DNA of 64,000 nucleotides from JAPOVO01 sp026708165 (GTDB lineage: Bacteria; Chloroflexota; UBA11872; VXNJ01): contig OZ242360.1 of assembly GCA_965208775.1 (NCBI GenBank), forward strand, positions 2,976,001 to 3,040,000. The letters run 5' to 3'. Under the pieces are notes generated by a model. It was not told the DNA's origin and made no database searches. It saw only the letters and a program-made list of their open reading frames with translations. Both the position numbers and the translations under genes were made by a program. This document shows, piece after piece, positions 42,497 through 52,861 of the stretch. Numbering within the stretch: position 1 is the stretch's first letter; each line of letters begins with the position of its first letter.

Positions 42497-44262
42497 GTGC
42501 GCGGCCCCCGTTTCAGTACCATCGCGTCGCAGATAACCGTCCTTACGGCGGTGCCCGTGACGCTCGTGCTGCTGGCTGTAGCCGCGCTATCGCTGTATTC
42601 GAACCAGCGGACCCGTCTCGACGGACATCTTCGGGGCGACGCGGAAATCGCAACCCTGCTCGCCGTCTCGGCCCGGGATGTGGTCCAGGCAGCCTCCGGC
42701 GAATCCGCCATCCGCGATCCGGTCTGGCAGGCACTTGCTGGCCAGTCGCTCACGGCGCCTGTCGGACTGGAAGTAGCGCTTGTGGACCCGGCGGGACTGG
42801 TCGCGTACCACTCCGATCCTGAGCGCCTAGGCGAGGAGACGGGCACAGGCGACGGTGAAGCGGACGAAGGGTTTTCCGCGACCGCCGGATCGACGGTGCG
42901 CACGTCATCCGGTCTGCCGACGGCGATCGTGGCTTTCGCTCCGGTTGGCGGCTCGGACTGGATGATTGCGACCGAAAGGCCGTGGAATCCCTGGATCGAG
43001 GCTTTTGGCGGATTCGGGGGGCTGGTCGTCATACCGGTGTTCGTTGCGGCGCTGCTCTCGGTGTCGTTGATCGGGCTGAGCACGGTGCGAATCACACGGT
43101 CGGTCCGGCAGCTGCTGGCTCGGGCCCGGCGGATTTCGGGGGGTGACTTTCGCTCGATCGTACCCATCGCGCGAACCGGAGATGAAATCGAGGAGCTTGC
43201 GGTCCAGTTCGACTCGATGGCACGTCAACTCGAATCACTGTATGAATCGCTGGAGCAGCGCGTAGCGGACCGGACGGCGGAGGTACTGAGCGTCTTGAAT
43301 TTGGCGCGAGCGGTCAGCCAGACGTTCGATCCCGCCGAGATCGCACGAATGACTTGCGAGCAGTTGAGGTCGCACTCGGGAGTAGCGGACGCCGAGGTGT
43401 GGGTCGAGGGCCGCGACGCCGGACTGCCTGGCCTGCCGTCGGAACCCCCAGAATGGACGGCCCGCGAAGAAGCTCGCATATTTGGGCTTGGGGTGCGGGG
43501 CGCGACGGCCAGGCTCGGCGTCCTAAGTCGCACGACCGGTTCCGAAGAGGACGTTCTTCGATTTGTCGAGGCCGTGGCCGCGCAGGCGGGCGTGGCCCTG
43601 CACAACGCAGTTCTCTATCGACAAGCGCAGGCTACCGCGGCCACCGAGGAGCGAAACCGGCTGGCACGGGAGATTCACGACACGATTTCGCAGAGCATCG
43701 TGGGGGTGATAGTGCAGCTGGAGGCGCTGCGAGCGGCGGACGAGGATATGCGCCGGGACCGGTTGGATCGCGCGCTGGATCTGGCGAGAGGCGGTCTGAG
43801 CGAGGCGCGGAGGTCGGTTCAAGGGCTGAGAGCGTCGGTCCTCGATTCGCAGCCGCTGGATCGCGCAATCGCCGCCGACGTAAGCCGCCTGGAAAAGGGG
43901 GGAGGGCCGCGCGCCAGGTTCGGCACATCGGGCGACGCCGCGCAGATCCCTGCGGGGACGGCTTCCGAGCTGTATCGAATCGCCGAGGCGGCGCTCGTGA
44001 ATGTGCAGCGTCACGCCCACGCCTCGAACGTGCTCGTCAACCTGATAACCGACTCCGAAGGAATCCGCCTGGTCATCGAGGATGACGGCGTAGGTTTTGA
44101 CGCAGGAGCGCAGAATATCGCCGGACATGGACTTATCGGCATCCGCGAACGGGCGTCCAACATTGGCGGCGAGCTTGTGCTTGAAACCGAACCGGGTGAA
44201 GGCACGCGAGTGCAGATAATCGTTCCTGGCCTCGTCGCGGAGAGTGATTTGGGGCGTTCCAC

Positions 44263-44266
<4 letters not shown>
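42497..44266 (+). CDS. Sensor histidine kinase, NarX/LiaS-like (HisKA_3)
   Basis: 589-residue membrane kinase. One helix (about 8-31), an extracellular sensor (about 32-165, with VALVDPAGLVAYHSDPERLG like a double Cache/PAS fold), and a second helix (about 170-195) lead to a HAMP segment (RQLLARARRISGGDFRSIVP). A coiled coil and a GAF-like region (about 270-380) precede the HisKA_3 box EERNRLAREIHDTISQSIVGV with phospho-His H394. The HATPase domain has EAALVNVQRHAHASNVLV, EDDGVGFD and GHGLIGIRERA. It overlaps the response regulator start by four bases. Confidence 0.88.
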
Positions 44267-44925
<659 letters not shown>

Positions 44926-44975
44926 CGGTTGAACCCTGAGATTCGTGGCGAACAGGGGCGAATGCTGAGATTCTC

Positions 44976-45026
44976 GATTCCCGCCCCCGATCGAGCCGAG
45001 GGCAGGCTTTTCGCGGGAATGACGAG
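44976..45026. repeat. Long-form REP-like hairpin
   Basis: Second copy of the long variant seen at 1734-1790: ATTCCCGCCCCCGATCGAGCCGAGGGCAGGCTTTTCGCGGGAAT followed by GACGAG. The insert between the arms differs by only a few bases from the other copy 43 kb away, so the insert is part of the mobile unit. Confidence 0.75.
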
Positions 45027-45044
45027 TGTTTCAAGCCGTGCAAG

Positions 45045-45072
45045 TTCAAACGTGGGTCGAGTGCTCTATTAT
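45045..45072 (+). promoter_or_regulatory. Possible promoter for the aminotransferase
   Basis: TTCAAA (45045-45050) and TATTAT (45067-45072), 16 bases apart, 40 bases before the start codon. Four and five of six consensus bases. A purine-rich ribosome region (GGGAGAAGGGACGGG) follows. Confidence 0.35.
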
Positions 45073-45112
45073 TCGTGACTAATGTAAAGGGAGAAGGGAC
45101 GGGACTGAATCG

Positions 45113-46414
45113 ATGGCGAAATTAGCGATAAACGGCGGGACTCGTGTTCGGACTCAGGAGCATCTACCCTGGCCGCGTGCCACCGCCGAAGACGAGCAGG
45201 CCGTTCTGGACGTGCTTCGGGACTCGCAATGGTGCCGCATCAGCGCGGACCGGGCACATGAGTTCGAGCGCAAGTTCGCGGACTTTCAGGGCGCCCGCTA
45301 CGGCGTTTCGCTAAACAGCGGCACTTCGGCGCTGGAACTGGGGCTACTTGCGATGGGGCTCCCGCCTGGGGGCGAAGTAATCGTCTCGCCGTACACGTTC
45401 ATGGCGAGCGTGACGTCGATTCTGGTAACCCGGGGAGTGCCGGTCTTCGTAGACATCGATCCCGACACATACAACATCGACCCGGACCTGATCGAGGCGG
45501 CTATCACGGACCGCACGTTTGCGATCATGGCGGTCCATTTTGGGGGCCGGGCATGTGACATGCAGGCGATACTCGACATTGCCAAAAAGCACGATCTGAA
45601 AGTGATTGAAGACACTTCGCACGGTCACGGAGCGACCTGGAACCATCAGGGACTCGGATGCATCGGAGACGTGGGAGCGGTGAGCCTCGGCAGCGGCAAG
45701 AATCTCAGCGCGGGCGAGGGGGGCATACTGCTCACCAACGACGAGGAAGTCTACTGGAACGCCGCGCAGCTTCACGATCTTTGGACCGGCGGGCTCGTCC
45801 AGAGGTCGGGCGACGCCGGCGGGGGCAGCTTCATCGCGGGCAAGGACTGGACGTTCCCGCAGGCCGCCCCGAACTACCGGCTTCCGGAGATTCTGGCGGC
45901 GCTGCTCATTTCGGGGCTGAGCAGACTGGAAGAAGAAACCCAGACCCGGGCCGACAATGGACGCTATCTGGACGACCTTCTCGAAGCCAGTCCGCTGACC
46001 GGGATTCTGCGCCGAGACGCCTACGTGACTCGAAATTCGCACCACATCTACACGTTCAAATACAAGGCGGAAGCGTTCGACGGCCTGCCGCGCGAGAGGT
46101 TCGTCGAAGCGATGGTAGCCGAGGGCATTCCTGTGAACATCGCGTATCCGCGGGGATGCCACAAGCAGCCACTGTTCCACGAGTACAAGGACAATCCGGC
46201 GTGGCCGTACAACCGGTTCCCGGTCGATTCGAACGTCGACTACGCGGCCGTGGAGTGCCCGGTGACCGATTACATGTGCGAAAACGAGACGATCTGGCTT
46301 TCGGGTTCGTACATGCTCGACGCGGGTCGCGAGGGGATGGACCAGGTCGCTGAAGCGATCGATAAAGTGGCCGCAAACAAGGCGGAGCTGATGGGAGCGG
46401 TCGCGGCAGGGTAG
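45113..46414 (+). CDS. DegT/DnrJ/EryC1/StrS-family aminotransferase
   Basis: 433-residue PLP-dependent fold-type-I protein. The PLP lysine is K196 in LGSGKNLSAGEGG; DTSHGHGATWNHQGLG carries the aspartate that contacts the pyridine ring, and SLNSGTSALELGLLAMGL near residue 65 is the phosphate-binding segment. The family makes amino sugars by adding an amino group to nucleotide-linked keto sugars. Here no sugar-nucleotide gene adjoins, and the insertion around residues 225-250 (WTGGLVQRSGDAGGGSF) is longer than usual, so the substrate is open. Confidence 0.87.
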   Translation: MAKLAINGGTRVRTQEHLPWPRATAEDEQAVLDVLRDSQWCRISADRAHEFERKFADFQGARYGVSLNSGTSALELGLLAMGLPPGGEVIVSPYTFMASVTSILVTRGVPVFVDIDPDTYNIDPDLIEAAITDRTFAIMAVHFGGRACDMQAILDIAKKHDLKVIEDTSHGHGATWNHQGLGCIGDVGAVSLGSGKNLSAGEGGILLTNDEEVYWNAAQLHDLWTGGLVQRSGDAGGGSFIAGKDWTFPQAAPNYRLPEILAALLISGLSRLEEETQTRADNGRYLDDLLEASPLTGILRRDAYVTRNSHHIYTFKYKAEAFDGLPRERFVEAMVAEGIPVNIAYPRGCHKQPLFHEYKDNPAWPYNRFPVDSNVDYAAVECPVTDYMCENETIWLSGSYMLDAGREGMDQVAEAIDKVAANKAELMGAVAAG

Positions 46415-46419
46415 TACCG

Positions 46420-46474
46420 TCCCTCTCACCCCTTCGGCAAGCTCTAATCCTGTCCCCTAAGGGGGAGAGGGGAT
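46420..46474. repeat. CCCTCTCACCCC...GGGGGAGAGGGGA repeat copy
   Basis: Shares both the arms and the TTCGGCAAGCTC insert with the copy at 4050, 42 kb away. It lies between the converging aminotransferase and DUF4097-like genes, a position where a bidirectional transcript-end stem would be useful, though no T-run is present. Confidence 0.6.
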
Positions 46475-46581
46475 TTCGAGGAGAGGGGCGCCTCTGTCGC
46501 TCCGAGACGCGGCCAGGAATCTAGACCGAGACCAGAAAATGAGAGACGCCTTAGCGGGCCATGTAGTGGCTGTGTTGGAGG

Positions 46582-47784
46582 CTATTGCCCGGAACCAAGC
46601 GCGTTTAGCAGCTTTTCGGCCTCGTCAGGACTGATCTTTCCTTCCGCCACCAGACGGAGGATCGTTCTGACACTTTCGGCGTGGTCGTCGCTGGCGGGGT
46701 CTGTCGTTTGGGAGAGCTTGGGTTGTGGTGCGACAGAATTGCGCGAGGCGCGTCTTGCCCGCTTCCGCTGTTTTCGGACGAACCGGTCCACGTCGCGTTG
46801 AACGCGCTGGCGTATCCGGCCGCCGAGACTTCGAATGTCGTCGTTTATGCGCAAGGACTGTGACACTTCCTGGCCGAGGTTTCGGAGGCCGTATTCCACG
46901 TCGCCGATCATTTGTTGAACCTCTTCTTCGATCTGCTCCGCCGAGAACGGCAATCCAAACTCGCCGTCCGCCGCTTCCCCGGCATGCCTGAGAACGATCC
47001 TGCCGCTGGCTTCGATGTCCATCGTTGCCTCTCCATCGCCGACTTTCGCAGTGAAGAGACCGTCTTCGTGCACGTGGATGGTTTCGCTGAGCTCGATTCC
47101 TCTGACCGAAATGTCTTTGCTTTCCGACACCAGCTTGAGCTTGGCTGAAGAGGCGTCGTCCAGCGAGATTGTGATGCTGCCTTGAGTGGTGACTTTCCAT
47201 AGATTCTGGCCGCGCAGCACACCGCCAAGCTGGAGACTGCCGGCGTGACGGTCGATCTCGACGCTTCCCGACATGTCGCGGAGCGTCACGTCGCCCGCGA
47301 GCCGTCTCGCTCGAAATGGGCCGGAGCAGCGCCAAATCTGAACCGGTCCGGACGAGTCATTCAACTCGATGGCGGCGACGTCCGATGCCGACAGCGGCCC
47401 GACGCAACTATTTAGTGATATGCGTCCCGCATGGGTGATGCGCGTCGGGCCAAAGACGGATCCCGTGCAGGTCAGCGGGCCGTCGAGGCGCGCGACGTGT
47501 ACAGTTCCGCGCGCGTCGCCGATCTCTACAGCTGCTCGAATTCTCTTAAGCGAAAATGGACCTGCCGCATCATCCACCCTGATTTCGATGCCATCGGGCG
47601 CTTTGAGGGTAGATGGTCCGCGGAACCGGAACGACGAAGTGTCTTCATTCGGCGCGCTGTACTGCGGTTCCGAGACCGCTGTAACGAGGACTTGGTCGCG
47701 GTCGTGACCGCGAATGTTCAACGGTCCCGCAGAATGCTCGACAGAGAGCGACTTTGTCGAATCGAAAGTCCAGGTAGATTTCAC
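46582..47784 (-). CDS. DUF4097-like beta-helix protein with C-terminal SHOCT/YvlB-like motif
   Basis: 400-residue protein. The first 270 residues are short beta repeats (LNIRGHDRDQVLVTAV, GIEIRVDDAAGPFSL, TVHVARLDGPLTCTG, VEIDRHAGSLQLGG) like DUF4097 beta-helices. A helical, basic stretch follows (RQRVQRDVDRFVRKQRKRARR), then a C-terminal helical hairpin ending LVAEGKISPDEAEKLLNALG. The start is set at GTG 47784, with GAGG upstream and 7 bases after the previous gene; the longer in-frame extension overlaps that gene and looks random. The helical hairpin is shared with the two genes upstream. Function unknown; LiaX/YvlB-like proteins bind or sense envelope stress. Confidence 0.65.
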   Translation of the reverse strand: MKSTWTFDSTKSLSVEHSAGPLNIRGHDRDQVLVTAVSEPQYSAPNEDTSSFRFRGPSTLKAPDGIEIRVDDAAGPFSLKRIRAAVEIGDARGTVHVARLDGPLTCTGSVFGPTRITHAGRISLNSCVGPLSASDVAAIELNDSSGPVQIWRCSGPFRARRLAGDVTLRDMSGSVEIDRHAGSLQLGGVLRGQNLWKVTTQGSITISLDDASSAKLKLVSESKDISVRGIELSETIHVHEDGLFTAKVGDGEATMDIEASGRIVLRHAGEAADGEFGLPFSAEQIEEEVQQMIGDVEYGLRNLGQEVSQSLRINDDIRSLGGRIRQRVQRDVDRFVRKQRKRARRASRNSVAPQPKLSQTTDPASDDHAESVRTILRLVAEGKISPDEAEKLLNALGSGQ

Positions 47785-47791
47785 TATTGCC

Positions 47792-48748
47792 TCACTTTTG
47801 ATTCGGGTTAGACGGGTAGCTCCCGCTTTCGAGGAGTTCGAGAGCTTCGTCGACGTCGATGTTTCCGCCCTCGAGCGACTTGAGCACGTCCGCGGGACTG
47901 GGCTTGCGAAGTGTAATATTGTCGACTCCCAGTGGTTCGCCGACGGGAGCGGCCGCCAGTAGATCAAGGTTTCCGCTGACCGTTTCTACGCTGATCTCCT
48001 GCCCGCCGCCATTGAGTTCGGCTTTCCACTTCCTTCGACTGTCTTGCATGACGTTGAATGGCAGATCGGTGTCCACGGCGCCAGAAATGGTTCGAAACAC
48101 GACTTCGCAGCGGGAGTTGGAGGCCAAACCGAGCATTGTCTGACCGGAAACGGTTGCGATACTGACAGGGTCGTCGGTCAATGTCAGAGAGTCGATATCG
48201 ATCGCGCCAGAAACCGTCTCCACGCTTAGCGGCGCCACTTGTGAATTCGCAATCCGCAGGATTCCGGAGACTGATTTGCAAGCTGCAGAGCCGTAGAGTC
48301 GGCTGACCGAAATGCTCCCGCTGACGCTCTCTACGTCCAAGCGTCCGCCGAGATGGTCTATGACGACGCTTCCGGCCGTCTGGCTGATCTCCGCACCGCC
48401 CTCGATATTCTGAATGTCGACGTGGCTGGCCGCCGACTGAACCACGAAATCGCTCGTCCGCGGGCATTTGATCTCGAAATTGACCCAAGGAAATTTGGAT
48501 TTGAAGATCCGATGTGCCCAGTTTCGAGGCGTCGCGGACGGGATCACCTTAGCGGTGACGTGACTTCCGGCTCCCTCGATCACGACGTCTATAAGGTCGC
48601 GCGATGCGTTGGATCCAATGGTCGCGACCACGTGGACTTCGTCTCTATCCCAAGATGAGGCCTTGATGAGGCCCCTGAAATTGGACACTTCGAGTTTGGC
48701 CGCCGGCCCGGTCTCGAAGGTTCGTTCGATTCGATTGCTCTGATCCAT
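47792..48748 (-). CDS. DUF4097-family protein with C-terminal YvlB-like motif
   Basis: 318-residue protein. Residues 1-280 are stacked beta repeats typical of DUF4097 (VDIQNIEGGAEISQTAGSVV, GRLDVESVSGSISVSRLYG, APLSVETVSGAIDIDSL, ISVETVSGNLDLLAA). The recurring V-x-S-V-S-G-x-I/L-x-V pattern builds a parallel beta-helix. It ends with LKSLEGGNIDVDEALELLESG, the same helical motif as in its two operon partners. No signal peptide, so the protein is probably cytoplasmic or membrane-peripheral. The ATG at 48748 follows GAGG; an ATG 20 codons upstream adds unrelated sequence. Confidence 0.78.
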   Translation of the reverse strand: MDQSNRIERTFETGPAAKLEVSNFRGLIKASSWDRDEVHVVATIGSNASRDLIDVVIEGAGSHVTAKVIPSATPRNWAHRIFKSKFPWVNFEIKCPRTSDFVVQSAASHVDIQNIEGGAEISQTAGSVVIDHLGGRLDVESVSGSISVSRLYGSAACKSVSGILRIANSQVAPLSVETVSGAIDIDSLTLTDDPVSIATVSGQTMLGLASNSRCEVVFRTISGAVDTDLPFNVMQDSRRKWKAELNGGGQEISVETVSGNLDLLAAAPVGEPLGVDNITLRKPSPADVLKSLEGGNIDVDEALELLESGSYPSNPNQK

Positions 48749-48820
48749 CGCTATGTCCTCTTCACTCTTGACGACACACCTGAGCGGCATGCGCGCTACT
48801 CGTTCCACTAAGAGTCGTTA

Positions 48821-49189
48821 TCACCCGCCCAGTGAGCGGAAGGCCTCGTCGACGTCTATTTCGCCCGTGCTCAGCTTGCGCAGGACTTCGCTTGTGGCGG
48901 GGTTGGGAGCCGGGGCCGGCCGAGTTCGCGCCTCCATCGCATCGACCACGTTGTCGAGCATCGATCTCACGGTTGGATAAGACACTCCCAGCTCGGCCTC
49001 GACATCCCTGATGATTCCGCGATTGCGCACGAAGACCTCGACGAATTCAAGCTGCTCGTCCGTCAAGCCCCTGAACCGCGAGGTCGGAAATTGGCCGTCG
49101 ATTCCAGTGCCACAGTGTCCACACTCCAGCCTTACCGCCGTGAGATCGTGCCGACAGACGGGACACGTCTTGAGAATTTCAGGCGCCAT
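48821..49189 (-). CDS. DUF2089 regulator: zinc ribbon, helix-turn-helix, SHOCT-like tail
   Basis: 122-residue protein. A zinc ribbon CPVCRHDL...CGHCGTG (four cysteines) leads to a sigma-factor-region-4-like helix-turn-helix (LTDEQLEFVEVFVRNRGIIRDVEAELGVSYPTVRSMLDNVV), then RKLSTGEIDVDEAFRSLGG. This is the DUF2089 layout; such proteins are thought to act as transcription regulators of DUF4097 genes. It is first in the leftward operon, 72 bases before the DUF4097 gene, with a promoter candidate upstream. Confidence 0.85.
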   Translation of the reverse strand: MAPEILKTCPVCRHDLTAVRLECGHCGTGIDGQFPTSRFRGLTDEQLEFVEVFVRNRGIIRDVEAELGVSYPTVRSMLDNVVDAMEARTRPAPAPNPATSEVLRKLSTGEIDVDEAFRSLGG

Positions 49190-49573
49190 TCCAACTCCGA
49201 TTTGCGCTGTGTTTGGTTATATCTACGGAACCCTTCGAGAGAGATGGTAGACGGTGTGATTTTAGAAAGTCAATAGTTAGATTAAGAAATTTAAGATACG
49301 CCTAAATATTATTAACTAGTACGGAGACGGGAGTGCTGAAGATTGATGGGCTGGGTAGGGGGGCGCGGACCCCGTCAGCGCTCGCAGCGCCTCATGTGCA
49401 GGCCGGTGCTCTGACTGCGGGTGACGCGGATCCAGGTCTATTGCACCAGGATGAGGACCCGGTTCTCGAATTCGATCAGGAGCATCAGATTGGCGAAGAG
49501 ACAGCACGGCCACGCTGGAAGTGCCCATATTCGGATTTGGCTGAAAAACGAGACGGCTTCGAGGCAGTGCCGG
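49190..49573. other. 384-base intergenic region, AT-rich on the left
   Basis: The left part (49250-49320) is markedly AT-rich and holds the promoter candidate for the DUF2089 operon. The right part has open frames on both strands, none with family resemblance; I see no gene there and no strong hairpin. Confidence 0.5.
49244..49273 (-). promoter_or_regulatory. Sigma-70-like promoter of the DUF2089-DUF4097 operon
   Basis: On the minus strand TTGACT (complement of 49268-49273) and TACCAT (complement of 49244-49249) are separated by 18 bases, in an AT-rich region. Transcription would begin near 49237, giving a leader of about 48 bases with GGAG before the ATG at 49189. Confidence 0.5.
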
Positions 49574-51214
49574 CTAGCCGGCGTCTTTGTCCGCCTTGCC
49601 CTCCGGTTCCCAGGTCAGTTTGAGAGTGGACTCGGGCAGCCACACGTTGACGATCAATGCGATTCCGAGAGCGACCAGTCCTATGAGGAACAGCGTCGTT
49701 ATCGAGCTTGAAAGCGCCTCGCGCATTAGTTGCAATACTTCCGGCGGGAGGGCTATCTCCCCGCCCGTTCCAGCGGCGAGCACCTGCGGGTTTTCGACGA
49801 TACTGGTCAGCCGATCGATGGGTATATCGCTTCGCGCGGCGGCGGGCATATCCTGGATAGAGGACTGAATCTCGTCTTTGAAGCGGGTCGTCATAACAGC
49901 CCCGAAGGCGGTCGCGCCGACCGTACCGCCGATACCCCTGAAGAACTGCAGCCCGGACGTGGCGGCGCCGAGCTGGCGGCGGTGGAAGGCGTTTTGGACC
50001 GCGATTGTGTAAAGCGGGAAGGTAATGCCGAGCCCCGCGCCCGTCAGCGCCATGTTCAGGACCGCCTGGGCATTGCTGGTGGTTGGACTCATTCGCGAGA
50101 GCAAATAGAAGCCGATCGCCATCATGCCAATACCGACGAATGCGAGGAACTTGTAGCGCCGCAGCTTGGACATGGTAAGACCGGCCACGATGCTGGAGAC
50201 GACCATTCCGAGCATCATCGGGGTGAGCACGAGTCCAGACTCAGTGGCGCTGGTCCCGATTACAAACTGAATGAATAGCGGCAAGAAGAGGATCGCGCCG
50301 AACATGCCTGCACCGGTAAGGAAGGTGCTTGTCGCGGAGATGGTGAATACGCGGTTGCGGAAGAATTCCAAGGGGAGCATCGGATCGTCGGTCCGCCGCT
50401 CGACCAGAATGAGGGCGGCCCACGCCGCCAGCGCGGCCATGGCCAGTCCGATGATCTGCGGAGAGGTCCACGCGTATTCGTCGCCGCCCCAAAGCACTAT
50501 CAGGAGCGAGGTGACAATGGCGGCAGCCATCAGCGCTCCGCCGAGATAGTCGACGGTTCTGCGGACGGTCCGGTCGGTAGGCTCTTTCAAAGCCAGGAAG
50601 AGCACGGTGAACGCAACCATCCCAACGGGCAGGTTGATGTAGAAGATCCAGCGCCAGCTAGCGTTGTCGACGATATAGCCGCCCGCCGACGGGCCGACTA
50701 TGCTAGCAATCCCGAAAACCGCGGAGAACAGTCCCTGAATTCGCCCGCGCTGGGCTGGGGGATAGAGGTCGCCGATCGTGGCTATGGTCACTGGGAACAG
50801 GACCCCCGCACCCAGCCCCTGAACGCCTCTGGAGAGGATTAGCTGGAGCATCGACTGCGACGCGCCCGACAGCGCGGACCCGATCATGAAGACGATGATT
50901 CCAGTCAGGTAAATCCAGCGCCGCCCGTAGACGTCCGACAGCTTGCCCGCTATGGGAGTTATGGTCGTTGACGCGAGCATGTATGCGGAAAAGACCCAGG
51001 CGAAGAGCTCCAGTCCGCCGAGATTGGCGACCACCCTCGGCATGGCGGTGGCGATTATTGTCTGATCGAGCGCGGCGAGCAGGAGTCCGAGGAGCATTCC
51101 TCCGAGCACGAAAGCAGTACGGCGTCGTGACCCAAAGCGTGAAGCCGACTGCACGGCGGCCTGACGGGATTTGGATCCGCGCTTTGCGGCGGCTTCGGCC
51201 GCGCCGTCACTCAC
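49574..51214 (-). CDS. MFS multidrug exporter, DHA2 (EmrB/QacA) type
   Basis: 546-residue proton-driven exporter with 14 helices. Motif D1 LDQTIIATAMPRV is in the first helix, motif A GKLSDVYGRRWI in the loop after helix 2, and motif C GIASIVGPSAGGY in helix 5. The N-terminal 35 residues are polar and basic. Length and the 14-helix pattern match DHA2, which exports dyes, antiseptics or antibiotics. No TetR or MarR regulator adjoins. Substrate unknown. Confidence 0.9.
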   Translation of the reverse strand: MSDGAAEAAAKRGSKSRQAAVQSASRFGSRRRTAFVLGGMLLGLLLAALDQTIIATAMPRVVANLGGLELFAWVFSAYMLASTTITPIAGKLSDVYGRRWIYLTGIIVFMIGSALSGASQSMLQLILSRGVQGLGAGVLFPVTIATIGDLYPPAQRGRIQGLFSAVFGIASIVGPSAGGYIVDNASWRWIFYINLPVGMVAFTVLFLALKEPTDRTVRRTVDYLGGALMAAAIVTSLLIVLWGGDEYAWTSPQIIGLAMAALAAWAALILVERRTDDPMLPLEFFRNRVFTISATSTFLTGAGMFGAILFLPLFIQFVIGTSATESGLVLTPMMLGMVVSSIVAGLTMSKLRRYKFLAFVGIGMMAIGFYLLSRMSPTTSNAQAVLNMALTGAGLGITFPLYTIAVQNAFHRRQLGAATSGLQFFRGIGGTVGATAFGAVMTTRFKDEIQSSIQDMPAAARSDIPIDRLTSIVENPQVLAAGTGGEIALPPEVLQLMREALSSSITTLFLIGLVALGIALIVNVWLPESTLKLTWEPEGKADKDAG

Positions 51215-51357
51215 GTGTTGATCTCCTGAATTGCCGAGAGGCGGGTCCCGCGCTCAAACGGCAAGACTATACAGCCAAGTCAGTGCCGCAAACCGCGATA
51301 TGCGCCGGTCTTGACGGAGGGACTGTGAGAGCGACCGCGGTTCCGGTGCGCGGCGGC

Positions 51358-52749
51358 TCAATCGGTCAGCTTGTTCAAACCTCGGAGTCCCGCTGTCTTG
51401 TAACACTCGGCGAACGTGGGATAGTTGAATACGGTGTCGACGAAGTAGTCGATGGTGCCTCCAAGTGCGATGGCCGCTTGTCCTATGTGAATCAGCTCGG
51501 TGGCTTGGGACCCGAAGATGTGCACCCCCAGAATCTTGCGATCAATAGGGTTGAACAGCAGCTTCAGCATTCCGAATTTATCGCCGATTATGTTGCCGCG
51601 CGCGATTTCCCGGTAGCGGGCGATTCCGCTCTCGTACGGGATTCCCTCGTTGGTCAACTGCTCTTCGGTCTTGCCGACCATGGAAATCTCGGGCAGCGTG
51701 TAAAGGCCTATCGGAATCAACTCCGGGACAGAGTTGACGGGAAGGCCGAATGCGTGGCGCGCGGCGAGACGGCCCTGCTCGGCCGCTGTTGCGGCGAGCG
51801 CGGGTTGACCGATGACGTCTCCTACAGCGAAGACATGTTTGAGGTCGGTGCGGAACTCGTCGTCCACCTTGAGCCGTCCGCGATGATCCGACTCAATACC
51901 TATAGCGTCGAGATTCAAGCTGTGCGTGGATCCGGTCCGGCCGATTGAATACAAGAGGGTGTCGGCGGAAATCGTGGCGCCGTTCTGAAGGGTGGCCGCC
52001 GGCCGGCCGCTCTCATCGAACTCGATCGAGCTAACCATGTGCCCCAGGCGCATTGTCACGCCGTTGTCGCGCATGTGGAACTTGAGCGCGTCGGCTACTT
52101 CGGAGTCGAGGAATTCGAGCAGCTCGCGGCGGCCATCAATCAGCACGACGCGCGTGCCGAGAGCCGAGAAGATGCTGGCGTACTCGCAGCCGATGACGCC
52201 GCCGCCCACGATGATCATCGAACGCGGGACTTCGGCCATATTGAGAATGTCGTTGCTGTCCATCACTCTTTCGGCTTCGAACGGAACGTTGGCCGGTCGA
52301 GCCGGGTGCGAGCCGACCGCGATTATGACGTTTTCGGCGTAAACCTCGCCGGACGTGGGGCCGACTATGTCGATGTTGTGCGGGTCTGAAAAGCTGGCTA
52401 TGCCGGTCATCATCTCGACGCCGTTGCGAACAAGCGCGCTCTGGGTAACTTCCGCCTCGGATTTGATGACGTGATCGGTGCGCTCGAGCAGGTCCTGCAT
52501 TTTGATGTTCGCCATGACGCGGTAGGACTCGCCGTAGAAGGTACGCTGATTCACGCCGGTAAGGTAGACGACGACTTCGCGGAGCGTCTTGGAGGGGATT
52601 GTATTTCTGAGGACGGAGTCGCCGCCAGGGAGCTGGTTGCGGTCGACCACGAGCACACTGTAACCGGCCTTGGCCGCCTGGATCGCCGCGGAGCAGCCTC
52701 CCGGCCCGGCGCCGATAACAACGAGGTCATAGTCTCTTCCGTCGATCAT
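51358..52749 (-). CDS. sthA: Soluble pyridine nucleotide transhydrogenase-like flavoprotein (SthA)
   Basis: 463-residue class-I pyridine nucleotide-disulfide oxidoreductase fold. The FAD motif VVIGAGPGGCSAAI is at residues 10-23, the second dinucleotide motif IIVGGGVIGCEYASIFSALG near 175-195 and FAVGDVIG near 310. Where dihydrolipoamide dehydrogenases have C-x4-C, this has GGDSVLRNTIPSKTLRE, so it lacks the redox cysteines, as SthA does. The likely job is balancing NADPH and NADH. The true E3 with both cysteines is at 58665, so the two roles are separated in this genome. The next gene, lipA, lies upstream on the same strand. Confidence 0.87.
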   Translation of the reverse strand: MIDGRDYDLVVIGAGPGGCSAAIQAAKAGYSVLVVDRNQLPGGDSVLRNTIPSKTLREVVVYLTGVNQRTFYGESYRVMANIKMQDLLERTDHVIKSEAEVTQSALVRNGVEMMTGIASFSDPHNIDIVGPTSGEVYAENVIIAVGSHPARPANVPFEAERVMDSNDILNMAEVPRSMIIVGGGVIGCEYASIFSALGTRVVLIDGRRELLEFLDSEVADALKFHMRDNGVTMRLGHMVSSIEFDESGRPAATLQNGATISADTLLYSIGRTGSTHSLNLDAIGIESDHRGRLKVDDEFRTDLKHVFAVGDVIGQPALAATAAEQGRLAARHAFGLPVNSVPELIPIGLYTLPEISMVGKTEEQLTNEGIPYESGIARYREIARGNIIGDKFGMLKLLFNPIDRKILGVHIFGSQATELIHIGQAAIALGGTIDYFVDTVFNYPTFAECYKTAGLRGLNKLTD

Positions 52750-52861
52750 CCTGCGTACCCCTAGACGCCAGTGGGAGCGGTTGAGCTTAGCTTGCTTGTC
52801 TAAACACTTCCCGAGTTCACCTATTCATATTGCAACGAGCGAGTTGAAACACGCATTGGCG

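Noticed and set aside
45344..46429. A 361-codon minus-strand frame opposite the aminotransferase
   Set aside because: Antisense to a gene with all PLP motifs; rich in Arg, Val and His as expected from a high-GC mirror frame.
49333..49623. A 96-codon plus-strand frame in the gap before the MFS gene
   Set aside because: No family similarity, its end overlaps the MFS gene, and it has no ribosome site.
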